From: Pyropia haitanensis
Lineage: Eukaryota > Rhodophyta > Bangiophyceae > Bangiales > Bangiaceae
Length of the DNA stretch: 64,000 nucleotides
Direction of reading: 5' to 3'
Assembly: GCA_008729055.1 (NCBI GenBank)
Contig: SDUX01000005.1
Coordinates: forward strand, 1,620,875-1,684,874
This document shows, in pieces, positions 10,588 to 20,780 of this stretch. The position numbers and the translations under genes are program-made. The notes beneath the pieces were generated by a model. The model did not search any database. It was not told where the DNA came from and was given only the letters and a program-made list of their open reading frames with translations. Position 1 is the first letter of the stretch, and each line of letters begins with the position of its first letter.

Positions 10588-13500
10588 ATGCTCCCTAGCC
10601 GGCGCCACCGCCTCTCTCGCACGTCCTTTCTGTTCGGCGCTCCCCTCATCTTAGAGGACCCCGATGACGCGTTGCTTGCGCTGGCAGCGCGATCGAGCTT
10701 GTCTCCAGATGTTCGTGATCACGACACTCCGTCGCATGGGTCCGGCGATGAGCCCGGCAGCGGAGACGCAAGGTCACGTCACCGCGCGGGAGGCGCACGT
10801 GGGCATCGTTGTTCGTGTGCACGCGGGTCACGCGAGGCTGGTGTGAGCAGCGACGCCGGTGGCGGAGGGGAAGCGCAAGAGCTGTACCGCGACGACGACG
10901 GTGGTGGGGAGGGTGGACAAGAAGACGGCGATGGTGAACTGAATCGGCAAGGGCTGGACGGCAACCACCTTGGTGGAGCAGGTGGACAAGGGCTGGACGG
11001 CGACGGCGGAAGCGGTGTCAATGGACAAGGAGTGAACGGCAACGGCAGTGCTGGAGGGGGAACACAAGGTTTTAACACAGAAGGTGGTGCTGGGGGGGCC
11101 GCACCAGGTGTTAATGCTGGAGGTGGTGCTGGGGTGGACGGACAAGGAGTGGAAGACGACGGCGCGGCCGCAGATAACGACGGCGGAGGCGGGGGGGGCG
11201 CAGAAGGGCCTCAAGGCGACGATGTTGCTGGCGTGGACAGACAAGGAGTCGATCACGATGGCACTGGGGCGGACAACGACGGCGGTGGCGACGTTGAAGG
11301 CGAAGGTCCGGGTGATGACAGGGCCGGCGGAGCCGCCGCAGGCGGACCTAATGTGGACGGCAGTGACGGCGCCGCCGGAGGTGGTGCGGACAATCAGGGA
11401 CCGGTCGGAGCTGGTGCGGAGAGCGATGGTGGCATCGCCGATCAACAACGTCGAGTGCGCCAAAGGAGACTCCGCAGACGTGTTCCTCTTCCACGGCGGC
11501 AGCCGTTTTCAAGGAGCGAGCTGAAAGAGTGGTTTACCTTTGAGCTCCGGGCGCTGCTGGAGATTGACGCCCGCGTAGCTGGCCAGGTGTTTGAGAGCAG
11601 AATCGAGGGCGCTTGCGTGAACGACGGAGGTGTTCTCGTCCTCCGCGAAGTCGGCGACTTGATAGCCTGCTGGGGAGTACTCTCCCATCATCGGGTCTGC
11701 GTATTGTGCTCTTGTGGTGGGGTGCTCGGACGCGGTCCAGGCGACCAGACAGTCAATGCTGGGGTTGAGCACCCGGAGCTGCTTCTTGCCATGGGTGCCA
11801 GCTGCTCCTGTCGCCATGCGGCGGCACTACAAGGCGCGTACCGGTCGGTCTGTCGAGACGTTGGCGTTTCCAGCAACGAAGAGCTCTTTGAGCATTTTCC
11901 CTGTCTTCTCGGTGGAGCTTCCGTCGGCCAGGCGGGCGAAGACTCAGGTGATGAACAAGGCGAGGACGACCCTCGCGCTTTCAAGGTGTGCGACTTTCCG
12001 CGCAAGCCTGGTCTTCCCGGTGTACCTGTGTACGCCGTTCTCTACGAGAGCGTGTGGGCTCCGGTCGCTGCCAGGTCTCGTGGCAAACGGACAAGGATTG
12101 GGTTCTGTGGCCAGCTCTCGTGCGCTTCACACGCGTGGTCGTGCATTCACGCTAAGACGGTCAGTAGGATGCTGCGGGAGGAGAACTCGTCAAGCAGCGA
12201 GGATGAGGGCGACCCTGGAACCAGTTCTGCACCTGACGCGAGCGAAGAAGAGCTGCATCAACCCGAGCAAGGTGCTGCTGGTGGTGAAGCAGATGTGGGT
12301 GCAGACGCGAACGCGCTGCAATCCAGGCGTCGACGTCGTGCGCGCAACATGTTTCCCTGCCGTGGAGAGGTCGCCAAGTGCGAGGTTATGCACTCGTCTT
12401 GCGAGGTTCAGCGGCTTGCGGGCGCTTTTCCACGTGTGCTGCCAGGTCTCTACGTTGAAGACTGGTGCCTTATGTGCGGTGTGGCGCGAGGTGATGCTGA
12501 TTTGACGCAACGGGTTGCCGCTTTGTTCACCGTGCGAGACAAGATGGTCATCACTGTGGCGGACTGGACGTGCGAGGCCGGGCATCTCGTCGAGTACGAC
12601 GGCGCGGAAGACGCGCTCTTTGCTTTTCAGGCGGAGACGGTGTACGCGCGCGTGTTTCTTGACGCCATGCTGGAGACCTGCGTCATTGGACGCACGACGA
12701 TGTCTGCGGCAGCGGAGTTGTGGTCAAGCACTCTGCGGAATACCGGGGCGTACACTGACGGGGAAACCGGTCAAGCACGTCAACAGCTCTCGGATGCTTG
12801 TGGAGCTTTCTCGGACACGCTCGTCATACCAGACTTGGCTTTCACGTGCCCGAGATGTGGTGAAGAGGAGCAAGAGACCGGGACACTGACGTGCGTGCTG
12901 TGCGACGGCCAGGTCCTCTCCGTGTTGCAGGACCTAATCGTGCCGATGCTCCGTCCCGGGCAGAATTGCCCGCGAGCGGCCATTCCCATCACGTTTGCCT
13001 GCGCCGTCCGCAACGCTGTCGTACGAGCTGTCATCCGCAGGCGCGTCCGTGCCGGTGTGGGCACGGCAACTTCGGTAAGTGGGAAGGAGCGGGAGCAGTG
13101 CAACCGGTTTAAGGCTGCCGGAGAGGGTGACCGGCCTTCCTTGCCTCCGCTTCCGGACGATGAGCAGGCCGAGGAGAGGACCCTCCAGGAGGCAGAAAAA
13201 GCGCTGCTGTGGGCTTCTTCCCACCTGTTCTCGACCTTCTTCATCATTCGAGACGCTGTCGAAGAAGGTGCGGGAGATGGTGCCGCCGCGGGGAGCGGCT
13301 CGTCGACTGACCAAGAGGCGATGTCTGAACTCAATGCAGACTCCGATAGCCCCTCGAGCAGCAGTATACAAGGCGGTCAAGAGGGCACTGAGATTAACGA
13401 CGTGGCGCAGGATCTGGTGTATATCGATCACTTTGGGGTCATACAAGAGCAGGATGGTCTTCTGGGTGATAATGGGCGCGCCGCCGAGGAAAGCGGCGTC

Positions 13501-14676
13501 AATGCTGAGGACGAAGCACTGCTCGAAACGCTCGCCGCCGCCCATGTCGCTGGGGAGGGAAGGCAGGGCCTCGACGCCCCTCGCTCGATGGCTGTCGTCC
13601 ATGGCGTTAGAGATGGTCTTCTGCCGCTGGCTGTGCCTCCCTCGCTGCTCGTCGTGCATGGCGATGGCGATGCCACCCCGAGCCCTGCGGCAGTTCCGTC
13701 AGCTGGCGCGCTTGACGTCGCTCCTCCAAGGGACACCCCGAGCCCGACCGGGCCTCCTCCACCAAGCGTTGACACCGACCTTGAGGAGGACCCTCTTCAG
13801 TTTCTCCTTTCGGCTCCACAGGGTGGGACTCAACCTCAGTACTCGGACGACAGGTGGAAAGTGCCTCTTCTGTTGGTGGAGCGCGTCGCGGCAGGTGGGA
13901 CGCCAAGCAAGAGCTGTACTGTCTTGGACCCGTCTGACGCGCACTCGCCGCTGACGCTGAAGGCGATGCAGAAGACGACCGATGTCCTGGTCGAGCACGC
14001 ATCACCATCCAGGCTGCGGAGGTCGCGACGGCACGCTCAACTTCATCGTAACGGCGAGGAGGTTGTTATCCAAGTTGGACTGATACCCATAAGGCGTATG
14101 GACATCATGTGCCTGCTACCCGGAGAGTGGCTGACGGATCAGGCTATGAACGGCTTCGTTGAGGTACTCAAGGCAGCTTTTCCACTTCCCCGAGGGCGTG
14201 GCGGTGCTGACGGCCAAAAGCAGCTGTACTTCTTTGGGTCCTACTTCTACTCCGTAATGATGGACTGTGGGTACAGTTACGATGCCGTCAAGCGGTGGAC
14301 CGCTCGCGATGACGTGCTTTCTTCAGACATGGCGCTTGTGCCGGTCAACCTCAACCGAAACCACTGGATTTTGGTCGTGCTGGAATGGCGGCTGGGCGTC
14401 GTAACAGTCTACGACTCCCTTGGGACGAGTCCGCAAGCTGGGCACAACGTTGTGAAGTGGGCGTTGGATGAGGCCAAGGCTCATGGGCATGCCGCCAAGA
14501 CATTGAAGGTGGAAGATCGACGCGCCATCACGCAAGACAATGGAAACGACTGCGGCGTGTATGTGTGCCAGTGCATGGAAATGCTTGCAAGGGGCACGCC
14601 TCTTTCTGAGCTGCAGCTGCTGTCAGCGTACTACAGGCGTCGTATCGCTGCCCAGATTTTGAGTGGTGTGCTTTAG
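10588..14676 (+). CDS. KDZ-transposon accessory protein: CxC cysteine clusters plus C-terminal Ulp1/SENP-like protease
   Basis: A single open frame of 1,362 residues starts at ATG 10588. Residues 60-290 are a low-complexity Gly/Asp/Glu region with imperfect repeats (GVDGQGVE type). Cysteine clusters follow: VCVLCSCGG...SCSCRH (about 370-410), the FPCRGEVAKCEVMHSSCE and WCLMCG segments, TCEAGHLVEYDG (about 670) and TCPRCGEEE...TCVLCDG (about 755-780). These match the spacing of the CxC clusters found with KDZ transposases. The C-terminal 200 residues are a C48 cysteine protease fold with NHW (His1259), VYDS (Asp1276), Gln1316 and DCG (Cys1322) in the right order, so all four catalytic positions are present. 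C48 enzymes cleave SUMO or similar tags. Such protease fusions are known in KDZ and other large DNA transposons. There is no transposase core in this frame; it may act with the KDZ protein encoded at 28.6-30.1 kb. Confidence 0.8.
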   Translation: MLPSRRHRLSRTSFLFGAPLILEDPDDALLALAARSSLSPDVRDHDTPSHGSGDEPGSGDARSRHRAGGARGHRCSCARGSREAGVSSDAGGGGEAQELYRDDDGGGEGGQEDGDGELNRQGLDGNHLGGAGGQGLDGDGGSGVNGQGVNGNGSAGGGTQGFNTEGGAGGAAPGVNAGGGAGVDGQGVEDDGAAADNDGGGGGGAEGPQGDDVAGVDRQGVDHDGTGADNDGGGDVEGEGPGDDRAGGAAAGGPNVDGSDGAAGGGADNQGPVGAGAESDGGIADQQRRVRQRRLRRRVPLPRRQPFSRSELKEWFTFELRALLEIDARVAGQVFESRIEGACVNDGGVLVLREVGDLIACWGVLSHHRVCVLCSCGGVLGRGPGDQTVNAGVEHPELLLAMGASCSCRHAAALQGAYRSVCRDVGVSSNEELFEHFPCLLGGASVGQAGEDSGDEQGEDDPRAFKVCDFPRKPGLPGVPVYAVLYESVWAPVAARSRGKRTRIGFCGQLSCASHAWSCIHAKTVSRMLREENSSSSEDEGDPGTSSAPDASEEELHQPEQGAAGGEADVGADANALQSRRRRRARNMFPCRGEVAKCEVMHSSCEVQRLAGAFPRVLPGLYVEDWCLMCGVARGDADLTQRVAALFTVRDKMVITVADWTCEAGHLVEYDGAEDALFAFQAETVYARVFLDAMLETCVIGRTTMSAAAELWSSTLRNTGAYTDGETGQARQQLSDACGAFSDTLVIPDLAFTCPRCGEEEQETGTLTCVLCDGQVLSVLQDLIVPMLRPGQNCPRAAIPITFACAVRNAVVRAVIRRRVRAGVGTATSVSGKEREQCNRFKAAGEGDRPSLPPLPDDEQAEERTLQEAEKALLWASSHLFSTFFIIRDAVEEGAGDGAAAGSGSSTDQEAMSELNADSDSPSSSSIQGGQEGTEINDVAQDLVYIDHFGVIQEQDGLLGDNGRAAEESGVNAEDEALLETLAAAHVAGEGRQGLDAPRSMAVVHGVRDGLLPLAVPPSLLVVHGDGDATPSPAAVPSAGALDVAPPRDTPSPTGPPPPSVDTDLEEDPLQFLLSAPQGGTQPQYSDDRWKVPLLLVERVAAGGTPSKSCTVLDPSDAHSPLTLKAMQKTTDVLVEHASPSRLRRSRRHAQLHRNGEEVVIQVGLIPIRRMDIMCLLPGEWLTDQAMNGFVEVLKAAFPLPRGRGGADGQKQLYFFGSYFYSVMMDCGYSYDAVKRWTARDDVLSSDMALVPVNLNRNHWILVVLEWRLGVVTVYDSLGTSPQAGHNVVKWALDEAKAHGHAAKTLKVEDRRAITQDNGNDCGVYVCQCMEMLARGTPLSELQLLSAYYRRRIAAQILSGVL

Positions 14677-14799
14677 CCTGGGTCATGTTGTCCTGGAGCT
14701 TCTTACTTTTTTGTTGCACATGCACGGAAGAACGGCAGCCATACTTTGCAGTGCTTGCCTTGCTGCACATGTCAATGCATCGAAGAGGGTACCAGTACC

Positions 14800-15105
14800 T
14801 CGCCGGGTCGTCCATGTCGGATCCATAGTCAGCATGATGTGATGTGCACCGACCTGCCTCAGGCGCGAAAAGTGCAGCAGCTGTCCCAGGCCATCGGCAC
14901 GTTGCGCTCCGTGCCGATTCTTGTTGAAATCAGGTCGGTGGTCGCAGTGGGTGATCGGCACGAAGTTTTGTGCCGAGAAGACGGTTTTATGCCAAATCGT
15001 CTGGCACTGGCCATCCAAACAGAGTTCGGACTCTGATTGACTCACGGTCCCTGTTAACAGGCCCCAGCATGGGCCCGAAACCGGGGCGCTCACACCATGC
15101 AGTAG
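14800..15105 (+). repeat. Transposon-end repeat, copy A (pairs with 20473-20780)
   Basis: About 305 bp that recurs in the same orientation at 20473-20780. The central 210 bp (14851-15060) differ at only about nine positions; the flanks are more diverged. It contains two short hairpins made of TCGGCAC...GTGCCGA (14894-14917 and 14955-14976). It lies 120 bp after the stop of the Ulp1-type gene, so it probably marks the 3' end of that element. Confidence 0.75.
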
Positions 15106-16351
15106 CCGCCCGCTCTGGTCGCGAAGCAAAAGGGGGCGGTCAGCCCATGGAATCATCGAGCCGAGTGGGCGCCGAATGGTGGAAGACGCGGCTGTTCGTC
15201 ACGCGCGCGAGCGCCTCGTGGTCGGTTCACCGGTACCGCATGGGTCGCACTCGGGCCGCAAAACAAGCGGCATGGACGGGGCGCTGCTAGCGACTGCGGC
15301 ACAGTATCGGACGATGCCTGCGGCCTACGCTGTATGGTCTATCTCTGAGTGTGAGGTTTCCACGTCTCCTCCGCCCAGACCTTTGCTCGGGCGACGGCAT
15401 TCGCGGCCAAGTCTGCGCAGTTGTGCGGCGTTGGCGGCAGGCTGAGTTTTCGAGTTCGCCAGTCTGGCGACCTGCTCGCGAGGGCGCCGTCTGTGGCGAC
15501 CGGGAAGGATGCAAGGGCGATCAAGAGGATGTCGCTGTTGGTGGAAGTCGCTTCCGTGTCGCTGTACCTAACCGGCGGCGGGGAGAAGATGCCAACGCCC
15601 CCCACCGCGGTGCGGCTGGTCACTGTGGCATCCATCATCCTAGCGTCCGCCACGGCACCGACGTAGACGGCGCCAGCCATGCCGATGCCCGCCACAACCC
15701 CCGCCCCCTATCGGCGGTGCCGGTTGCCTTGGAAGACGCTGGTAACAACGCGGACGACCGCGACGACGGGGCCCATTTCGTGCATCGAGGACGATATGCT
15801 GGCTCCTCCATTGTGGGTCGGCTGCCCACTCCCTCTCGTGCTTGTGAGAACGGTGCTATGTGCGGCCAAAACTCGTGAGGTCTTCGGGACATTGGAGCTG
15901 CTTCGTGAGACGCTGCCGCCAAGCGGCTGCAGGCATTTTCGAGTGGCAGGTATGTCTAGAGTGTTTAAGCGTTCGTGCTGCTCGCTTGGCGTGGGTACCG
16001 GGGCTGGTGTGCTTGGGCCTGCGGGCGTGACGTATTCTGGCGCGATGGGGGGACTTGCCATCGTGCATTGATGCGAGGATATCACCACATGACACGATAA
16101 CAGACCGAGGCACATCGCGGGCCTCGGACGTGTAGACGGGGGAAAAAGGTGTTGTTATTCCAGGATTGATCTTTAGCTCCTCAGCAGTTGTCTGAGTGCA
16201 CCACTCAGGCGCGGCGCCCCCCGGCCAACCCAGGCCCGTGTCTCCCACGTTTTTGGCTGCCTTCACCACGTCCGCGCTTTTTTTGCCACGCTATCTGCGA
16301 GCCCAACGTCGCGCGCTCTCTCAACCTCTACATCCCCGTAGTACGGACCTG
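15106..16351. other. Gap with weak minus-strand coding potential
   Basis: Open frames of about 100-135 residues occur on the minus strand (15339-15695 and 15708-16115), rich in Ser/Thr/Pro, but there are no recognised motifs and no splice pattern I can defend. They may be remnants of a transposon gene. Confidence 0.25.
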
Positions 16352-17149
16352 ATGGCACGGTACCATTCGAAGCCGGAGCTTTCGCCCCGACTTCCTGCGT
16401 ACACTTGCCTGTCTTCTGCAGTAGTTGCGGAGCTGATGGAGCTACCAGAGATGGTCGTCGCAAGTGGTGGTTGCTCCTTGTATGGCGTTCCTCTTCATCA
16501 CTGGAGCCCTGCGGCGCTGAGCGTTTTGACGCTTGCTGACAGCTGGTCTCTGCTGGGTGCTGACGCTGCGGCGAGCGGCACGTTCGTCGCACAGTCTCCC
16601 ATTCACGGTCTAGGTTTGTTTGCGGCTCGCCCGCTGCTACCAGGCGCTCGTATCTTGCCCTTCTGCGGCCAGCTCGTGTACGAAGACCTGGAGGTTGCGG
16701 CGCGCACTCATGCCGACGATTCAATCGTGCATGGGCCCGACCATCTCCCTCTCTCTCTTTGCTGCACCGCCAAAGACTGGCTGACGACGTCACTGCAGCT
16801 GCGCATGCACCGGAGCTTTTGGAGGGACCTGCGCGCGCAGTACGACCATGCCCTGGTCTCCACGGTTTTGGCCACCAAGACGTGCTTCGAGACTCCTCCC
16901 CCCAGCTGTCGGCCTGCGTGGGTCGTGCCCTCCTGGTTTTGTGCCGCCGGGTATGTCAACGACCCCCGACCGAACCATGAGGCCAATGGGCGCTTCTACC
17001 AGTCGTACGACCCCATTTCGTCGGCCGCGCAGCTGGTAGTTGCTCCGGCTTATGTGTACGTGACGCGGTACATCGCAGCCGGGGAAGAGGTGCTTGTCGA
17101 CTACGGGGACGTGTACACGTCTTTCTCGTCCTCAGGTTTGGTGGGGTAG
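16352..17149 (+). CDS. SET-domain protein
   Basis: The protein has 265 residues with its start at ATG 16352. The SET domain begins with SPIHGLGLFAARPLLPGARI (82-101) and ends with AAGEEVLVDYGDVY (242-255), the usual N- and C-terminal SET signatures. Between them is YVNDPRPNHEAN (201-212), where canonical lysine methyltransferases have NHSCxPN. The NH is kept but the SC is not, so activity is uncertain. The region before the SET domain is short, and there is no pre-SET or post-SET cysteine cluster. The role would be protein lysine methylation, possibly of histones, but the substrate cannot be seen. The gene lies between two copies of a transposon-end repeat, which suggests it is element cargo; this is an inference. 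Confidence 0.7.
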   Translation: MARYHSKPELSPRLPAYTCLSSAVVAELMELPEMVVASGGCSLYGVPLHHWSPAALSVLTLADSWSLLGADAAASGTFVAQSPIHGLGLFAARPLLPGARILPFCGQLVYEDLEVAARTHADDSIVHGPDHLPLSLCCTAKDWLTTSLQLRMHRSFWRDLRAQYDHALVSTVLATKTCFETPPPSCRPAWVVPSWFCAAGYVNDPRPNHEANGRFYQSYDPISSAAQLVVAPAYVYVTRYIAAGEEVLVDYGDVYTSFSSSGLVG

Positions 17150-18581
17150 GCTGGCGGTCTTGCTAATGGGCGACCTATCGAGGGAGCGCTCGTGTTTATT
17201 GCTTTACCGTGATGAAAGAGCAGGTGCATGAGGATAGAGATGTATAGCGTTTTTGCGAGTGTCAGCTGGCTCGCTTGCGTTTGCTAGACGACGCCATTGT
17301 TGGCTATGAGGAAGGGAAGAAGAGATAGAACGCTTCGGAACTGAGGGCGGCCGTCTCAGCCTGTGCAAGCGGCCGAGAGTGGCGGCTCCGCCGATTCAGT
17401 GACGCTCGCTCGTACAGCAGGAGTCCTCAGACACCTTTCACTTCGGAACACAGAGGTGAGGCCGTCGGCGCGCACCCAGTTCCGCGCAGCCGGTGCCGCA
17501 GTCTTCCGAGCATCGGCGCGAAGTCCAGCTCTTGCATCGTGCCGATGTCAAGTTTTTGTGCCGAAGGATGACAACTTGCCGAAGAGTCATATGGTGCCGA
17601 AGCATGACTTCATGCCATAAGATGATATTGTGCCGAAGGATGGTATTGTGCCGAAATTTATCACGACGGACCATTGATCACAGACGTTTATCCTTTCTCC
17701 AGCAACTGGCCGTCGCATCGCCAGGCCAAGCACTGAGTACTGAGGTTTTTGGGCCTCTGGCCTCCAACGTGCTCTTGCCACGCTCCCTCGCTCACGTGGT
17801 TTGCTGCAGTGAGTAGCCCTAGCCACTCTCGCGGTGGTCGTTGCACGTCTTTCCGTCACCGCCGCAGTGCGGACATCAAGAGTCGTCTTTTCAGATCAAG
17901 CGGCCGCGGCCGTGCCGGAGTCGCCCAGGCCACTCACAAGGCGACTTGCCGGAGGGGCTCAGGAGACTCACCGAACGCGCTCCTTGTGGGAACTGGACTC
18001 ACCTTGCTGAAATCAAAGCGACCTCCGCGGAAAGCGCGTGCAACACTATCTCGGATCGGGCCGTGTGCCCGCTGCCCACTCTACGGGCCAGGCGGGCAGC
18101 ACCGCGTTCCCGCTCCGTCCCCTGCGCGCAACACCCGTGCCCGCAACCCCCACACGCTAGTCAAGCCCTACTGCCTTCCCGCTGCGTACCCAGAGCCAAC
18201 AACACCCGCACGTGCAGCCCCCACCGGCGAGGCGAGCGGCACCGCCTTCCCGCTGCTTCCCCTGCCCGCATCCCCCGTGCCTACAACCCCATTGGCGACG
18301 TGTTCGGCGCGCTCTTCCCGCTCCGTCCCCGATCAGCGTCACGCTTGCGCCCTGAGGTCAACCACGTGGTCCGCGCTCTGGCCACCAGCTGCGGACCTAC
18401 ACGGCGGCCGCAGCTGGCACCCCGGACGACGGCTGTGCGTCCCCGGGCATCTCCTCCGTCTTCTGAGGAGGTCGTGCGCCCCTCTACCCGACGCCGCGTC
18501 CGTTGGCACTCTCGAAATCGCCGCGGCCGCCTGTTCCGCAGTAGATTCTGTTCCCAGTGACGGTGCTTGATTCTTCAATAC
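17150..18581. other. Gap holding the GTGCCGA array; no gene supported
   Basis: Apart from the 18-bp array (17539-17660) the stretch has only low-confidence open frames rich in Pro, Arg and Ala (17749-18570). No motif or splice structure supports them. Confidence 0.35.
17539..17660 (+). repeat. 18-bp periodic GTGCCGA array, 7 units
   Basis: Seven units begin at 17539, 17558, 17576, 17594, 17612, 17630 and 17648, so the spacing is 18 or 19 bp. The consensus is GTGCCGAAGNATGACNTT. Subterminal arrays of short motifs are typical transposase binding sites in CACTA and hAT elements; the same role is inferred here. Confidence 0.7.
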
Positions 18582-19820
18582 ATGGCGACGTGGGACGTTT
18601 CAAGCCGTATGCGGTTTGTTCGTGCGGGGGCGGCCGAGCATCTCGACTTCCTGCGCTATTGTGGGTTTGTCAGAGGCCCTTCACCTCGCAACCAACTCCT
18701 CATCTCAAGAGTCAACACAGCCGAAGGTATCCTCGCTTTTACCGCAGCCGAGATGATCGTGGAGTGGGCGAACTTTCCGGGCCCTCTTCGCGGTGGCATG
18801 GGAGGTCGTCACGCTGCTCGCCCCACACCTGTTGCGGAGAACGCACAGTCCGCAGCTCTGCTGCTGGCATGCAAAGGATGCGTTGTGTCCCTGGTACGCG
18901 GCGGGGTCCTTGTATCAGCCCTCGATCAAGGGGCGGGCTACTGCTTGCTTGCCGAGGACGTGGCGCCAGTCACGGAGGCGGACGGGTACGCCATCGCCGC
19001 TGCGGTAATGTCGTGCCGCGCGGTATGGTTGCGGGAAACTCGGACGCTGAGCCGTGCTGTCCCGATGGCAATGGAGGAGACGGGGGGAGCTGCTGTGCTC
19101 GTCGCAGCTCGGGCTCCTATCGCTGGCGTGGAAGGCGCGCCTGCGTCGGTGTTGGACCCACCTGTGCTCCTCAACAAAGCGGTCCAGTTCAATCCTGGTC
19201 TTTTTGTTGCCGTCAGGGCGCCATCGTCGCCGGCTACGTCCCTGGCTTCCCATCCTGAGCAGCTCCCTCCGTCATCTCAGGCATCCACTGGTACTTCGCG
19301 CGCGGCGTTTGCGCCATTCGCTAGCGGTCCGTCACGCGAGCGTCCCTCGGCCGCTGGCCCCAGCCGGTCACCCAAGAAGGTGAGGTTCACCTCAGATACT
19401 CTATCCGCGGATGTCCCCTCCAACCCTGGGCCATCCCGCGACACGGAACGGTCGAGTAGTCCGGCTCACGCTTCGCCCGGACCAGAGCCTGCTCGCAAAG
19501 CTCGAAATGCGTCCCGCGGGACCTGGGTGGTGCCTGTGCTTTCGGATGCGACAACCCCGGCAGCGGCAACTCGGCAGGGAGCGTCATCCTCGTGCACAGG
19601 TAGCGAACCTGAGGCGGGGGAGGGGGCCGCTGCCCAGTCTCAACGTGGATCCCGTTCCCGCGGCAAGCAAGCCGCACGTCCAGTGCAGCCGCGTGCTCTA
19701 GCGGTCCGGCCTGCGCGGGGGGTTGCTGCTGCGCAGCCTCATGCACCGTCAACCACTCGCCGCAGAGCACAGCAAGCAGCAGCAGCATCGCCGTCACCTG
19801 GGCCATCGACGGCGGTTTAG
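18582..19820 (+). CDS. Hypothetical protein, 412 aa, probable transposon accessory
   Basis: I do not recognise this protein. It starts at ATG 18582 (MATWDVSSRMRF). Residues 1-190 look globular (LDFLRYCGFVRG, LLISRVNTAEGILAF, GAGYCLLAEDVAPVTEADGY). The second half is Ser/Pro/Ala/Arg-rich and disordered, with basic clusters (SPKKVRF, RSRGKQAARP, TTRRRAQQ) that could be nuclear localisation signals. It lies between the 18-bp GTGCCGA array and the second transposon-end repeat, so it is probably encoded by an element. The frame is long, intact and ATG-started; no domain supports a function. Confidence 0.5.
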   Translation: MATWDVSSRMRFVRAGAAEHLDFLRYCGFVRGPSPRNQLLISRVNTAEGILAFTAAEMIVEWANFPGPLRGGMGGRHAARPTPVAENAQSAALLLACKGCVVSLVRGGVLVSALDQGAGYCLLAEDVAPVTEADGYAIAAAVMSCRAVWLRETRTLSRAVPMAMEETGGAAVLVAARAPIAGVEGAPASVLDPPVLLNKAVQFNPGLFVAVRAPSSPATSLASHPEQLPPSSQASTGTSRAAFAPFASGPSRERPSAAGPSRSPKKVRFTSDTLSADVPSNPGPSRDTERSSSPAHASPGPEPARKARNASRGTWVVPVLSDATTPAAATRQGASSSCTGSEPEAGEGAAAQSQRGSRSRGKQAARPVQPRALAVRPARGVAAAQPHAPSTTRRRAQQAAAASPSPGPSTAV

Positions 19821-20472
19821 TCTCCGTTGTCTTCTCGTCGTCGGTCACCGCGCTTGCGGAAGCAATAGGCTCCATTTCTGAACGGGTAGCCCATGCGCTG
19901 TGGCGTAGCGTGGAGTCTGTCAGTGCTGTTGCTTTTGGGGATTTTTGTGTCTGCTTCACGGGTCGTGTCATTTGTGACTCGCTGCTTTCCTTTGACTTCG
20001 CTTGCACATGTGTGTTACCGGTCTACCAGATGGGAGCCCGGATGCATCCGCAGCAACCTGCCTGATAGTGGCGTCAATCCGGTTCGCGCTGGAAAGGTCC
20101 TGGCAGTCGGTGGGGATGAGGACATTTCTGACAGGTAAGGGCACCGCGGCGGCGCGCTTGCACTCCGGCGCTTCAGCACCCAGAGCGTGCCAACGCTCTC
20201 TCTGCACTGCCGGTCCGGCACGTCCGTGTTCCATGATCTTTTTTGAATGGTTGCGAACATTTTTTCTGTCTGCGCATAAGCCTGTTGAAGCGCTTGAGGT
20301 TCTTTCCGGGCGGCCTCACGGGCTGCGCGTCTGTATTCTTGTGTTGCTTCCTTTTTCTGCTCTGTGCTAGCCTCGACTTGTACTGAAAACAGCCATGGCC
20401 ATGCCGCGGTCACTCCGCTCTCTGCCTGTCAGGCATTGAAACCTCTTTGTATTGTGAAGGGCACACTTGCAC

Positions 20473-20780
20473 CGCACCGGGCCGTCCACCTCGGTAGCAC
20501 GGCCAGCATGATGCGCGCCGACCTGGCTCAGGCGCGAGAAGTGCAGCAGCTGTCCCAGGCCATCGGCACGATGCTCTCCGTGCCGATTCTTGTTGAAAGC
20601 AGGTCGGTGATCGCAGTGGGTGATCGGCACGAAGTTTTGTGCCGAGAAGACGGTTTTATGCCAAATCGTCTTGCACTGGCCATCCGAACAGAGTTCGGAC
20701 TCTGATTGGCTCACGGTCCCTGTTAACAGGCCTCACAGCGCGGGCCCACAACTGAGGCGCCCACAGCATGTCCTGGGCGC
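20473..20780 (+). repeat. Transposon-end repeat, copy B
   Basis: Second copy of the repeat at 14800-15105, same orientation, with the same paired TCGGCAC/GTGCCGA hairpins (20573-20586 and 20624-20647). It lies 650 bp after the stop of the 412-residue gene and most likely forms the 3' end of a second, related element. Confidence 0.75.

Noticed and set aside
9574..10608. 344-residue minus-strand frame upstream of the Ulp1 gene
   Set aside because: No motif, random-looking composition, and it overlaps the leader of a well-supported plus-strand gene.
17539..17660. Regularly spaced repeats as a possible CRISPR array
   Set aside because: The units are contiguous 18-bp tandem copies without unique spacers, in a eukaryotic transposon setting.
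19387..20007. 206-residue minus-strand frame
   Set aside because: It is antisense to the Ser/Pro-rich tail of the 412-residue gene and has no support of its own.
20015..20413. 132-residue minus-strand frame with a helical EQKKEATQEYRRAAREAARK stretch
   Set aside because: Protein-like for about 45 residues only, with no start context, continuation or relative. It may be a fragment.
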